NCBI GenBank assembly: GCA_013115135.1
Contig: JABANP010000277.1
Location: 1 to 64,000, forward strand
Length of the DNA stretch: 64,000 bases
Source of the DNA: Perkinsus olseni
Lineage: Eukaryota; Perkinsozoa; Perkinsida; Perkinsidae
Reading direction: 5' to 3'
The stretch's first letter is position 1. Every line of letters begins with the position of its first letter. Shown here one piece after another: positions 34,176 through 46,034 of the stretch. Under the pieces are notes generated by a model, which did no database searches, was not told the origin of the DNA, and saw nothing but the letters and a program-made list of their open reading frames with translations. A program made the translations under genes and the position numbers.

Positions 34176-37100
34176 TTGCAGCGCTTGATGGACGCCACAT
34201 TCAACCCTTACGTATCCACAACATCGTCAGCCACCCCCACCACCCAGCAACAACAACAAGCATCGCCCCTTCAGCATCCTCTGGTGGACCCGCTGCCCTC
34301 GAGTAATACTACAGCAGCAGCTCCACCACCACCCTCGGCTGGGAGACCACCAGGGCTGGCAGACGACTTTCTGGGTGTGCTTGGCTATGACCAGAGCCAA
34401 ACGCCATCGGGCCGAGGGGTCAGCGACCAGGCTGCTCAGGGTGGTATCGGATTCCCGACTGCGTCGTCTGCTGCGGCGTATGACGGAGGTGGGGCGGAAG
34501 GGGGAGGGTCGGCGGAGACGGAACAGCAGATGGTGTTGCAGCAGCTGTTACTGCTAGACCAACTGCAGCGACAACAACAACAGAATGATGGGACCACCGG
34601 GGTGAGTGTAGAGCCCTTGAGGGAGTTTATAGAGACTTTTGTGTTCAGGCCAATGACCGGCAGATGGCAGGCTTTGGTTCGGAGAGCGGTAACCTGGCGG
34701 GTCTCTTGGGTAGCAGTGCTACGGCCGGGCACCTCGGTGACGGTGGTGCCCTCGCCGGAGGGGCAGCTGGAAATAGCAACAACAGAAGCAGCAGCAGCAG
34801 TCGGGCTTTCTTCCCGCACCTAGGAGAGGACAGCAGAGCTACTGACAGCGGCGCCGGTGGGGCAGCTGGTGGGGGAGCGAATGAGGACCAGCTGCAGTTG
34901 GGGCTGCTTCTCCAGCAGCAGCGTGAAGCGGCGGCGGCAGCTGCTGCTGCTGCTGGAGACGCTGCTGCCACTGCCACAGCGCCGGGGACGGCAGCAGCAG
35001 CACCCGGTGGATTCCCTGTTGCTTCCGCCGGGTGGACAGGAGAACTCCCGTGGGGCAGTTGGGACGAGGCGGCACGCCGACGGGTGGTGGCCAGACGACC
35101 GAGGTAGGATGAGAGACCGTCGGGGGTCTGAGAGTCGACGATTGTCGGTTATCAGGTTATTCAGCAGCTGCAGCAGCAGCTGACCTTCGCTATGGCGCTG
35201 CAGCTGCTACAGCAGCAGGGAGGTGTGGAGGGAGGACAGTCTCCAGGGTCGAGGGCGCAGCAGCCACAACAGCCGGCTGCCGGAGGTGAGGGTGGGGAGT
35301 CGGTCTGCGCAAAGGGTGACTTGTCCGTGTAGGTGGGTCGATGTCTCCTTCGTTTTTGACGAACCTCTCACAGCACTTGGAAGGGTCTCCGATGGAGGGC
35401 TTGGGTGAGCTCAGAGGGCGTCCTTGATTCTTCCTGATCTCAGCCTCAGATTCTGCCCTCGGCAAAACACAGCAGAGCAGCAACGATGGCAACTCGGCGC
35501 TGGCAGCAGCAGCGGCCATGCTACATGGGGGCGCGGCCGCAGCTGCTGATGTTTCCGCGGCTCCCCAGCATCCACAGCAGCAGCAGTTGCCGCTGGACTT
35601 CAGCCCGCAACGGCAGCGACAGGCCGACGCCTCGGGGGGGTATTCGGCCATGAGCGTTCATCAACAACAAGTGCTACGGCAACATGTGGTGGACAAATTT
35701 GATATGTCCAGCGATCGGTGGACGCAAGCGACGGGGAAGCAGTTGGAGCTGATAATAAGGTGACCTGCTGCTTCCGCTGCTTCTGCTGCTGTGCTCCACA
35801 CTTACTCTTAGGGCCTTGTACCAGTGCAATCCCGCAGATGCGGGAGAAGGGGGATCTGGCCGCGGCCATATGGCACTCAGTGGGGATGCTTTGCCTTCAT
35901 CGCGCATCCGCAGCAGCTGCTACTGCCGGATCACCGTCGTCATCGCCCATTCGTGGCAGCTCCCCTCGAGGGGTGCCAAGGAGCCGTGGCTCTCCGACAG
36001 CAGCAGCAGCTGCCTCAGCTACGTCACCTGCTGCGGTAGGTGTGCGGCCTGAGCGGCGAGGGTGAGGGTGGTGATGCTCTTCTGTTGTCAGGAGTTGAGG
36101 AACTTGTTGTTGACATCGAAGGAGTGGCAGGTGGCGGCAGGCGTCGTATTTTCTATTGCTCACGTTATCAACTCACTTTATGCGGACAAGTGTGGACGAG
36201 TGGATCAGAAGTCGCTATTGATGGCCCTCACGCTGGCGACCAGCCCCAACAGTGTAGGCTCAGCCCGATGATGCTGCCCTCTAGGGACGCCTTCGTCGTT
36301 AGTTGACTGAGAGCGAGCTGGTGGGCATCTCCCGTTTGCAGCAGAGTATCTTGGCGAATCTTCCAGCCAAGGCTTTGACGGATGAGGTCGCCCCAAGTCT
36401 AGTGGATCCCTATATTAGAGTAAGGGCTAGACGAGCGGAGCGAAGCGTTTTTTGTTTGCATCGTTTTTGGTCAGAATTTGAAGCCTCTCATCGACTTATC
36501 GCATCCGTCCCTCCTAGACGATACCCGACTGCCAATATTTGAACGAAGCGCCTTGAGGTAGTTTCCTCACCACTGCTTCGCTCCGCTAAAGGACTCGGCA
36601 TTTTTCCAGGTACGCCCTGCAAGGGTACAGCTCTCGCCTGTGTCTATTTGCGGACGCTCATCTGCTCGCTCTGACGTCGATAGCGCTCGCCTCAACAGAA
36701 TTTGGAATTAATGTCACGCAGCTGAGCCACCCGTACCGGCCGAACGTGCCGTGGTACCAACTGGTGGGAGGGGACTCTCCGGCAGCACAGAGAGCGAGGA
36801 GAAATGGGAGTTCGACAGAATCCGACTTGCACGTGGCTGGTGCAGCTGTTGCTGAAGTATTGCCGAACGACGGCGGCCTCGGCGGCGAGAAGGGCAGCGA
36901 CGGCGGAAGCGGTGGTGGGGTCTCCGAGACGGTTATCGCCAGCGATGGCTGCTGCTGTTGCTGGGGGGTTGCTGAGCAAAAGAATTGATTTTGACAGTCA
37001 TCAGCCATTGGGTGTTTCGATATTGGGAGACCGGGTAGTGGATGTCGACCCGGGACGCCAGGCGGCGTGTATTGGAGTTCGACGGGGATGGCGATTGGTG

Positions 37101-38084
37101 AAGGTCAACGATCACGCTTTCTCCGGAGAGATCCTGCGTGATGTCATCGCTTTGAGGGGCAGATGCACGATCGAGTTTGAGATTCCGGCGGACGAGCTAG
37201 CAGTGGTTGGCAGTGGTGGAATCCCGACAGATTCGGGCAGCACGACGGTGACGGCTGGCAGCGGTACCAGTAGCGACCGAATGAACTTTGGAACGGCCAT
37301 GGCGGTTGTGGGGAAGCGGAAACCGACAGCGGCGAGACAGCAGGGCAGAGGGAAGGCTGAGAGCCCGTCCAAGAGGCGTCGTGCAGGGTCGGGTACGGCG
37401 AAGAAGGCAACGACGACAGCAGCAGCAGGAGCTGGCAAAGGGAAGAAGGTAGGCGACTGGTGTGGTGGTGTGATTGGTGTAGGGTCGAACGACAGGTTGC
37501 TATTCCATCTGGAGAAGCAGCTCTAGCGGCAGCTGCCTCGGCTGAAGTTGCCGCTGCTGCTATGGCGGCTGTGGGGCTGATGAAGGAGCCGGCGGGAGAA
37601 ACGGAGGAAGCGAGTGGTGGCGGTGGTGTGGCATCGGGAGAAGCATCTGCTCAAGCTGCTGCGCCAGCTCAAGCGGTAGAGCTCGGCTGCCGTTTCTGTC
37701 GTCGCCCCTCGCCGCGCAGGTTCTAGCCCTGGCGTTGTCATTTGTATTTGTTTCAGAGCGAAGAGCCTCGCCAGCAGCAGCAGCAGCAGCCGTTGCCTGC
37801 CTCCCCGCTCCCTCTGGTTGACAACGTGGAAGTCGTTGATGCACCCTTACCGGAAGGCCCTCCGAAAGAAGAAGCCCTGCCTCCCCCGGTCGACGCCCCT
37901 CGGGAGTTCAATCAGACCGTCCCGACTGACACCACCTCGCCATCCCCGGACCGACGAGATGGGACCGCTGGAGGACAGCAAAGGTGATGCTGAGTCTGAG
38001 ATTGCAGCGATAGCGGCAGCAGCGGCAGCGGCAGCTGTGGGGGAGGGAGGAGGACCGATGACGGGGGAGACGGACAAAGACTGA
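34176..38084 (+). CDS. Large Q/A-rich protein with a PDZ-like domain
   Basis: At least ten exons. The first supported one (34176-34600, ATG at 34188) reads FNPYVSTTSSATPTTQQQQQ and ends at a GTGAGT donor. Next is NDRQMAGFGSESGNLAGLLG with Ala/Gln runs. 35161-35290 has VIQQLQQQLTFAMALQLLQQ. 35518-35760 has VHQQQVLRQHVVDKFDMSSD. 36093-36271 has ELRNLLLTSKEWQVAAGVVF then SIAHVINSLYADKCGRVDQK. 36305-36420 and 36612-36760 follow. 36990-37190 is PDZ-like: PLGVSILGDRVVDVDPGRQA, then GVRRGWRLVKVNDHAF. After it come a basic, nuclear-localisation-like segment (SPSKRRRAGSGTAKK) and acidic/Pro-rich exons to TGA at 38084. The PDZ carboxylate loop reads PLGVSI. The role is probably a scaffold or transcription-related protein; this is inferred from composition only. 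Confidence 0.6.
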
Positions 38085-38099
38085 GAACTGATGATGGCT

Positions 38100-39240
38100 G
38101 CGCCTGTTATAGTCAGCTTTTGTGCATAGTACCGTTGCTTTTGACTGGAAGACAACGACGACAGAAGCAGCAGCAGCGAGAGCAGTTTTCGAGGCAACGA
38201 CAGTGGTAGGGAAAGTTGTCTCTGTGTCAAGGCTGCTGCTGCTGCTGCCGGTGCTGCTGCAGCAGGTGGTTCATCTACTCTTGCCTTCTATTCATGATAC
38301 TTGCTGTTGATACTGATAGAAAAATAGTAAAACTGCTGTTGATGCTGTGTCGAGGGTGGTTGGTACCGTATGACGGAGACGTTAATGAAGCTGCTACCGC
38401 TGCTGCTGCTGCTGCTGACGATGATGATTATTATTATTACTATGAAGACCGTGGGAGGACTTCGATACGGCCCCGACTCCCTTTGTGTATTCTCTCGGCA
38501 AATGCTGCACCTTTTTTATCTCATCATTGCACGAACCGCTCCGCTGCTCTCATCAACTCACCACCATCACTCTGGCCTCGCTGCTGCCATCACCGTCCTC
38601 CCGTCGTCTATTGTAGCATTTGTAGCATTACCAACTATCGCAGCCCTTCCTCCTACTCCTCCTGGGGCCTTCAGTCGAATACTCTTTCAGCCACTTTACC
38701 ATTCCCACCATCGACGTCACGATGTCTATCTTGGTGGTCCATCTTTTGTAACGATAGTCGTCGAGTCCGCGGCCTCTCGCCACTGCTCGGTGGTTGGCAG
38801 TGAGAAGCCGGCGGTGATGATGATTGTACAGAGAAGGACCAGGAAAGGCGGCTACCAGGGAATCGTATCTTGCCAGGATCAAGAGGGTTGAGTTCATGAG
38901 CATCCTCGAGGGTGGGGCGATTTTGTGGGTATCAGAATTTATCATCCGCTACTGTCCTAGAAAAGCTTCGCCGATATCATCGCTACACGATCAATCTGAT
39001 ACCACCACCATCAGCGCGCCATCAACCGCCCCTTCCTCCTCACCACCCCTCAACATCAAAGGCGGCGGCTCTATTGGGGACTGCACAAACAGCATCGACG
39101 ACGGGGATCATCCGAGGACAGCGGCAGCGGCGGCGGCGAGTGGGGTCCTCGTCGCAAATAATTGTACTCGGCCACCGAGAGCGTCTAGGAGCGGCTGCAA
39201 CTACGCTGCTGTGGACGAAGGAAAGCGGACGGAAGAGCGC
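38100..39240. other. Low-complexity stretch without a supported gene
   Basis: CTG/CAG and GAC/GAT runs keep several frames open on both strands (for example 38370-38891 plus and 38628-38945 minus). These are composition artefacts or untranslated sequence; no motif or splice logic supports a protein. Confidence 0.5.
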
Positions 39241-39241
39241 C

Positions 39242-40252
39242 ATGCCGCTGCCATCTCCCTCATCATCCTCGTCGGATGCTGCGGCACCGCAAGTAGCAGT
39301 TAATGGTGGTCATCCATCAGCAGCAGCAGCAGCAGCAGTGGCTGATGACTATCAGCGGAAGAAGCGGATTCAGGGGGACTACGCTTACTTCGTTAAGAAC
39401 ACGTACTCGAAGCAGTGTAGGGAGGCTGGGGGTTTGTTGTTGATGACGACGACGATGGTATTGTTGTTCTCAGGTGCCTTGCTGGGCTACAACTTCCATG
39501 CGTTGCTCTGTGGCTTGGGTATCTACGACCTCATTCCGTACGACCAGGATACTCGACTGGTATCGGTGACACTAATGTACATTTTTTACAAGTACCAACT
39601 GCATCCGTGCGATATAGCTCTCAACCTGGCGACAGCATTGATATATCTACAAGTAAGTTGCTTTCTGTGACTTCCCAGCATCAACCTAAGATACGCTGAT
39701 TCAGGATACGCCTTCGGACGTTCTGAGGGAGTTGGGTGAGCTTGGTCACAACGCTTTCAACGTGGTCGTGTACCATACCTATTTAGCGCATGCTTGGAAC
39801 GACGATGTGACCATAAAACTGAAAGATTGGTAGTAGTGGGGGAATCCTAATCGATCACGTGATCGATTTGCCTGGATGCCGCCAGGTACAATGAAGTCGG
39901 TCGACTGTACTTCCCCTCGGTAGCCGCTATGAACGATTTTGTATGGGCGATTTTCTCCAAAGGACGGGGGTTTCACCTCTTCGTTGAAGAACGTAAGTCA
40001 CGGCAACTCCGGGCCCGTGGGAGTCGGTCGAATCTCAGGGCGAGTGGGACGGTATGTGAAGAAGCTGTGCTCGCTGCCAATGTGAGGATGATGATGCTTG
40101 CCTGGAGGAGGACCATTGTAGACCGTCCGCGTGCTGCTGTTTTACGCGAGTCGCCTCTTACCGGTTACGCCGGAATGAGTGATGATGATGCTGCTGCTTT
40201 CGATCTTGGACAGTTGTGTGACTATTATTCAATCACCCAAAATTGCTTGTAG
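39242..40252 (+). CDS. Cyclin-like (PHO80/PCL type) protein
   Basis: ATG at 39242 in GCGCCATGCCG context gives a Ser/Ala-rich leader, then RIQGDYAYFVKNTYSKQCRE, a hydrophobic segment and HPCDIALNLATALIYLQ. An intron (39651-39705) containing the AACCTAAGATAC motif leads to SDVLRELGELGHNAFNVVVY then HTYLAHAWNDDVTIKLKDW. A second intron (39830-39885) leads to YNEVGRLYFPSVAAMNDFVW and AIFSKGRGFHLFVEE. The series LAHxxxDD-xxxLKDW-xxxVG-xxxxxNxxxxxF-xxxxGFxLxV resembles the cyclin box of PHO80/PCL cyclins. This assignment is from pattern only. A GTAAGT donor at about 40001 suggests more introns, so the end (TAG 40250-40252) is tentative. Confidence 0.5.
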
Positions 40253-40301
40253 AATGAGGGTATTGTGTTGGACGGGTGGGCGGGTAGTGATCTTGTAGGT
40301 T

Positions 40302-41220
40302 ATGTCGAATGGAGCCCCCAAGGGTTCTGAGGGCGGCGGCAAGCTCTCCTCGCCGGACCTCCTGCTGAGCCAAATCGACAGTCGGTTGCGGACTTTGGTC
40401 ACCATCATTGATCGCATACATCAGGAGGTAGTAGTGGTGAGGATGGCGATGGGGGAAGTCGATCGGAAGAATTCAGCCGAGCGAGGGGAGGGAGAGAAGC
40501 TTCTCCGCGTGGCATCTACTGTTTTTGAAATGTGGAGGTCGACCCGATTTGGATACGGAATTTTGAGGATTCTCGAGCGTAATGAGCTTGAGTCAAAGAT
40601 AGCTTTAGTTGATTGACGGCAGCGATGCAGTGACGGCGGACTCGACGGCATCAGCAGAGGATCCTCAGATTACAGGGAAGCTCAACGATCTTTCTGAAGT
40701 AATTTTTGAGAGTTTCCTGGTCTGGTTGAGCGGGTTAAGGATTTTGGCTGACTATCGAATGGTCGCGGGTTCGATACCGTGTGCTGGTCAGAACTTGTCA
40801 AGTTTGGTTTTGAATTACACGGCAGCGGTTAATTCCCTGAGGAAGGAGTTGTATGAGCTTTGTGCGGAGGTAGGATGTCGCGCGCCACGAAATTCGGCGC
40901 CCCACCGTCTGGCCGTAGACTTCCTCCAGCTCGTTATTGCCTGACTGCGTGCATGCGTGCACGTCTCAAAGGAAGAGTTTCACGGGTTCTGGCTGTTCAG
41001 CGTATCTTTTCCCACCGTGATAAGCACGCTCAACCTTAGGATTCCCGAATTGCCGAAAGAACTTCTACCAGCATCAACTCGGATGCCTTGCGGGCTGCGG
41101 CGGCGATGGTGGGTTCACACTAAGGGTCGCGGGATCGATCCTCGGTGACTGCATTTTTAGGTTGAAGAAGATCGCCTCACTGCATTGCGGAATTACGTAT
41201 CATCCTTATCGAATCCTTCT
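40302..41220 (+). CDS. Small helical protein gene, unidentified
   Basis: ATG at 40302 gives LLLSQIDSRLRTLVTIIDRI ending at a GAG|GTAGTA donor. Later exon pieces read DPQITGKLNDLSE (to 40698), NSLRKELYELCAE (to 40870), NSDALRAAAAM (to 41108) and VEEDRLTALRNYVSSLSNPS (from 41161). The whole reads as a coiled coil of the size of Mediator or BORC/BLOC subunits, but no family is recognised. Its introns hold a full tRNA-like sequence (40699-40825), the CGCGCGCCACGAAATT motif (40876-40895) and a B-box (41109-41160). Exon phases are not all settled and the 3' end is unknown. Confidence 0.4.
40721..40790 (+). repeat. tRNA-like sequence inside an intron (sense)
   Basis: A-box TGGTTGAGCGG at 40723 and B-box GGTTCGATACC at 40768, start-to-start 45 nt as in a tRNA. 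It lies in the intron 40699-40825. Acceptor-stem pairing is poor, so it is a tRNA-derived repeat, not a tRNA gene. Confidence 0.75.
41109..41160 (+). repeat. 52-nt intron containing a B-box
   Basis: GT-AG intron joining two helical exons in frame (AAAAM|VEEDR). It contains GGGATCGATCC (41131-41141), a near-perfect B-box, with no room for an A-box. Confidence 0.6.
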
Positions 41221-41335
41221 GCGTGAGCTGACCTCGGTTTCTCGGTCCTTGACGGATTTTATTTAGAGTCGTGGACAATGGGCTTGGGCGTGTGTTTATT
41301 TCCATACCACTCCTCAAGTAAATCGTGTTTGGGAA

Positions 41336-44300
41336 ATGTCGACGACGCCTCGTCCTGTTGATGAGGATTCTTCTTCGTCCTCGTCTTCCTGCGATGATGG
41401 CGTCAACCAGGAGGACTACATAAAGCTGCGGAATATGATAAATAAGCATATCATCGATCCCCTCCAGCAGCAGCAGCAGGAAACGGAGGAAGAGCATCAT
41501 CATCATCTAGGGTAGTAGTGGGGGGGGTGACACTCGAGGACTGTGAGTGACATACTTGGCCGGACCACTTGGCACCTCGACGCAGAGGGAGCGGGTATAG
41601 TAGTTTTAGGGTGGGACAGGTCGCGCGAACATGCAAGAAAATAATGGACGCGTTTTCCACTGAGCGCTCGAAGACACTTATGAGGGCTGGGCAAGGCCTT
41701 TCGGCTGTTGCCGAGATTTCGAGTTGAAGGAGACCGTGCTCGAAATTTCCCATCATCACGTTGAAGTGCCTCTGTCTCCTCGGTTGTTGTTTCTGAGATG
41801 TTTGTTCCTCTACAGGCCAGGCCAGAGCGGCGGCGGCGGCAGTGTGCGGCCGACTGCCGTAACGTACAAGAATTTGATCTCCTTATTACTGCCAACGGCA
41901 CAGGAGTATCACAACATGAGGAAGCGCAAGCAGACTGAGGGAAACGGCGGATCGCGTAGGGAGGGCCGCAAGCCCGGGAGGAGATGCTGTTGGTTGTTTG
42001 CAGATGGATGGTGCTGGGCAGTCGATGACGGCAGCAGCGCGGCCACGGCCCGCAGTAGCGGCTCTCGACACGGAACTAGACTGGCAGCCGGGGATCCGGA
42101 CGCACAGCCCGAGGACTCCGACGCCGCCGACGCTGCATTTCCGAGAAAAGAAAGGCGATGAAGGAGGTGAGGTTAGTCCCGGGTGGCCTTGAGTGGAGCA
42201 TCGTGGAGGATGGTCTCCATGGCTGCGCTGGTCGGGGGTATGGTTGCCGTCCCCTTCAGAGAGTCGAGTTTTCACGACTGCAGCTCTGCGGCAATCCCTG
42301 AGCGACCGGACGTCGGAGTCCCTCCGAGTGCTGCAGCTCTACCGGGGGTTCTGCATCTGCAATCCCCTCCGGGCAGCAGCTGGCTTTGAGTGGCGGGTTG
42401 GGTCGAGTAGTGGTGAGGATGGCTGTTACAAGTACTAGGGGAATAGTCGATCAAAGTGGGGAGGCTCAACTGTTTGAAATCCAGATAGTGCTTAAGTACC
42501 TACGTGGTGAGTAGTACCAAGGGACTTGACACTTTCGCTCCTAGCCCAGCGGAAGAACACGAAGTGGGGCGGCTGCTCGACCGTTTATTTGTCGGGCTGT
42601 GATGGAAGGGCTTGGGCGTGTGGATAGTGGCCGATGGTGGCGATTAGTTTTTTTTCTTGTCGAGGGTCGCGTCACGTCGAGCTTCCGCTGGACCTTCCCA
42701 TGCCACTGCGGGCGATCAACGTGAAGGGTGAGGTCTGCAGGGTAAGAAGGTTGGAGAGGAGGTGTGGTCAAGTGGTCCCTCTTTGCGTTTGAGCGTCGGA
42801 AGGTCCATGGCTCGACTCCCAGCCTTGATGTTTTTCGGCCCTTTAGGTGACGATCGGCTCCCTGTGGCTTTTGGTGGCATCACGGTCGTTGCCAATGGGA
42901 GGGAAGCAACGACGTTCAACGGAGCCAGCAACTCGTTAAAGACGTAGCCAACAAGTACTAAAGGTCCCGGGTTCGATCCCCGCAACCCGCACTTTTCCCA
43001 ATTCTCCAGATTCGGCATCGAGGTGTTGGACAGCGCCCGTGAGCGGCAGCTTCTACTGGCCTACTTGACCGGTAAGTTGGACTGGGTACATGCCTGAGGG
43101 ATCGGAGGATCCTTTCAGGTCGATCGACGATGGAAAGTCTCGTTGGAAGCGACATGTGGTGCCCGGTGGAAGCTGATCTTGAAGCGGCCGCCGTCGCCGA
43201 AGGCAAGAAAAAGAGAGCCAGAGTCGACCCTGGGGACAGCTGGTAGTGGAGGGGAAGAGCTTCGCTCCGCCCGAATTTTGTGGTCAGTTCGGCGAGGGCG
43301 GAGGCGGTCGGTCGGCGATTGGTCTTGGAGGAGCAGCTTGCCTCGTTGAAGGAGCAACTGAGGGAAGCGACCAAGCACCAGCACCAGCAGCAAGTAGGCA
43401 TTCCGGGGCCGCGGCGACCAGGACGGACTCGTGTCTCCAGGCTGCTGCCAGCAAACCAAACCTTGCTGTTTCCCGAGCGGTGGCGGCGTTGATGCAGAAA
43501 ACGGTAAGTTGGGCGAAGGACCACCGATGAGGGTAGCTATTCTACCTTACCTTGACCAGAAAGCTGCAGCGTCGTCGTCGAGTCGTCCGGGGGCTGAGAC
43601 CGGAGAGATGGAGGCGCCGGACACTCCGAGCTCCCCTGAGGATGGCGAGGATGGTCATGCTATGATCGGCATGGGTATGTCGCGCGCCACGAAACTACTC
43701 GTGGGTTGATAGGCTCCTTCAGATGTGTACGATGAGGGTCGGGGAGCATCGTCGTCGAAGGCCGCCTTCACAGCGGTCACGGCGGACGCTGTTGCCGCGG
43801 CCAGCTCGAACAACCCGGAGCTCATCGCCCTCGAGGTGGAGCTAGAGGCGAAATTGCAGCTACAAAAGCAAATTTTGGTATGCGCCAAGAGCAAGGTTCG
43901 ACCTAAGATACCTTCGTCTCAGATTGAATATTACAGAGTTAGTGACCAGCTGCGCATGGAGAGGGAGTTGGTGGCGTGCTATCAGCGTCGAGGGAGGCAT
44001 CTTGAAGTGGAGAAGGCTAGAGTACGCGGGCTGCCGACCTTCTCGTCAATGGCCATTGCTTGTCCAGGAAGACAGCAGCTCTTCTGGGAAGAGTTGTTCG
44101 ATAAAGTTCTCTCAAATCGCTGGGCTTGCTGGCTCGGGCGAAACCGCCTTTGTTATTCTTACTGATCCGTTGGTCCTTCCCTCAGGCCCTGACCATCCTT
44201 CCTCGAGCACACGAAGGGAGCTGAGGTCGATGCCGACCTCAAGCAGTGCCAGTTGGCAGTAGGCTGCTGCTCGCCCTCCATAGCTGGCCCCGCTGGACTT

Positions 44301-44391
44301 GCTCCTGTTCAGGTAACGCCAAGGACGTTGAAGGCCCAGGAGCATCGGACGGAGCATCACGCCGACTTGGCCGTTCAAGGCCTACATATGT
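41336..44391 (+). CDS. Coiled-coil protein gene, unidentified, many short introns
   Basis: Starts with MSTTPRPVDEDSSSSSSSCD (ATG 41336) and YIKLRNMINKHIIDPLQQQQ to a GTAGTA donor. Later exons include 42272-42400 (ALRQSLSDRTSESLRVLQLY), 43010-43071 (FGIEVLDSARERQLLLAYLT), about 43119-43242 (MESLVGSDMWCPVEADLEAA), about 43288-43391 (LVLEEQLASLKEQLREATKH), 43441-43503, 43561-43673 and 43731-43879 (ELIALEVELEAKLQLQKQIL). These are followed by 43925 onward (YYRVSDQLRMERELVACYQR) and a tail ending LAVQGLHM at 44391. Long Leu/Glu heptads indicate a coiled-coil scaffold. Introns at 43674-43729 and 43880-43924 carry the two short intron motifs described in findings. Exons 41.7-42.2 kb are uncertain, and two genes may be merged here. 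Confidence 0.45.
42755..42985 (+). repeat. Two tRNA-like sequences in one intron
   Basis: First copy: A-box TGGTCAAGTGG at 42765 and B-box GGCTCGACTCC at 42809, 44 nt apart. Second copy: B-box GGTTCGATCCC at 42969 with no clear A-box. Both precede the acceptor TTCTCCAG at 43009. Confidence 0.7.
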
Positions 44392-44399
44392 AGCCTGCT

Positions 44400-45070
44400 C
44401 CTCCACTGTGGTGTCATTGTGGTTGAACACGACGATGAGTGGTAACATTGTCTCCAAGTGCTCGGCTCTTGTGTTCTCTCTGAGTTTAACGGGTTGCCGA
44501 TCTCCAACCGCACTGGCAGACCGCGCGACAGGATCGGTCATAAGAGGAACAAGTTACGATGGCTGAGAACCATAGACCACAGGGCGTCCGGCGTGCGTTA
44601 AATTTTTGGCTTCCAGTAGTTGCGGTAGTCGCCGCTTGACAGAACGATCTTCGACATCTCGGGCCCCTGTGGCATTGGTCGTGGTCCCAAAATTTTGTCT
44701 TGAAATTCCGCGTTAGGGAATTTGAAAGGCCTTGAAGTTGTCCACGAAGCTTTGAATCACCCTTGACAATCACGAGGGAGAGGCGGGCGGTGGTGGTGAT
44801 ATTTCCCGTGGAGCATTGGGTTACTCCATGGCCTCCTCGAGACAGAGCACGAAAGCGCGAACAGACAGGTTCCAAGACCTTGGCGGAGCGGAGGTAAGGC
44901 CGTTTTCTGTCAATCCCCTCACACGACGGGTTAGGTCTTCAACGTAGCCTCAGAGGCTTCTGAGGCGGCGGTGCTTTCGGGCCCGGCCTTCACCGAGAAG
45001 GAGAGGAACTTTCTGATAGAACGTTTAACGACGGAAGTGGCGGAGTTCAGCGTGGCGGCGAACTGCCAGA
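44400..45070. other. Stretch without a supported gene
   Basis: Only motif-free open frames on both strands (for example 44486-44875 minus). Probably intergenic or untranslated. Confidence 0.35.
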
Positions 45071-45114
45071 TTTTTGCTCGGTAGCGATAGGCCAGCATGT
45101 GGGGGAGAATCCTT

Positions 45115-46000
45115 GCCGCAGCTGCCTCGTGCAAACTACGGAAATTGCCAGACTACTTCAAAAGAATGGACAAGAAGGACGAGCAAAGGGAAAACGGGTC
45201 GGGGGAGGGCAGCTCAGGCAAGGCGCGATGACCGGTGTCAGAGCCAACAGGGAGAGTGGGTCCTTGCGATACACGGCTTTGGCAACCTCACTACGTCGTG
45301 GACTTGGATGAAGGCAAGATACGCTGGACGCTGCCCGAGGGACTGTTTCTCGCAGTTCGCGGTCGGCCTCTACAAGAAAGGCTTCAACGTGCTTTTAATA
45401 GATCTGCCGGGGTTCGGCAAGTCCAGCATCTCCCAGAACATCAGATGCTCCCCTGAGCGTTGGAGGCCTCGGGACGCCCACATGCTGTCACATGCGAGAA
45501 CCGAGCTCCCCATGACCATCCTCAGCGGCGGCCTTGCAGGTCCTGTCTGAGCTGGGAGTCCATCAGTGCCGAGTGGTGGCCTGCTACGAGGGCGCGGGTA
45601 TGCTGTTTAAGCTTCTGATGAAGTACCCCCACTTGATCGGCTCCCACCATTTCCTTTACAACGTGAGGGTGGTGCAGCCTCTGGTGGGTGAGGAGGTATC
45701 TTTTTAGCCCGTCATTGACGATGACGCCTTGGATACCTACTGCAGTCAGCTGCGACTCACTTCCAAGATCCGCGCACTGGGAAGCGCCTTCAACGTATCT
45801 TAGCTCGATGCTTGCACGATACAGAACACCTCAGGCCATCAACATCAGTTGTCTCAGTGTCGACAGGAATCTTCTGAACGCATCAACTTGATCCAGCGTC
45901 CTTGAGCGCAGGCCCTCTGAGGGTGTGTGGCAGTGTTGGTGTTCTCTAGGTTTTTGTAGCGTACGATCGGAGCCCGTACGGTGGTCTCGTCCGACCGGAC
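45115..46000 (+). CDS. Alpha/beta-hydrolase-fold protein with atypical nucleophile elbow
   Basis: A basic leader exon (KLRKLPDYFKRMDKKDEQRE) precedes the fold. WVLAIHGFG is the oxyanion-side strand. FAVGLYKKGFNVLLIDLPGF followed by GKSS is the second strand and loop. After an intron ending CTTGCAG (about 45540) comes VLSELGVHQCRVVACYEGAG then MLFKLLMKYPHLIGSHHFLY. The normal G-x-S-x-G elbow is here C-Y-E-G-A, so the catalytic Ser is replaced by Glu. A further exon (PVIDDDALDTYCSQLRLTSK) ends at 45798 with a GTATCTTAG donor, followed by LSQCRQESSERINLIQRP. Near 45283-45350 an alternative frame (HYVVDLDEGKIRWTLPEG) also reads like protein, so the exon order there is not settled. Probably non-catalytic. 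Confidence 0.5.
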
Positions 46001-46034
46001 GTCCGTGAGGTGGGCGAGAGCGGCGCGTTTCGAA

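Noticed and set aside
34436..36163. Long minus-strand ORFs opposite the Q/A-rich gene
   Set aside because: CAG/GCA repeats lack stops in all frames; the plus strand has consistent donors, acceptors and a PDZ domain.
38370..38891. 173-codon plus-strand ORF and the overlapping minus ORF
   Set aside because: Low-complexity Leu/Ile runs from CTG and ATT repeats; neither strand shows motif or splice logic.
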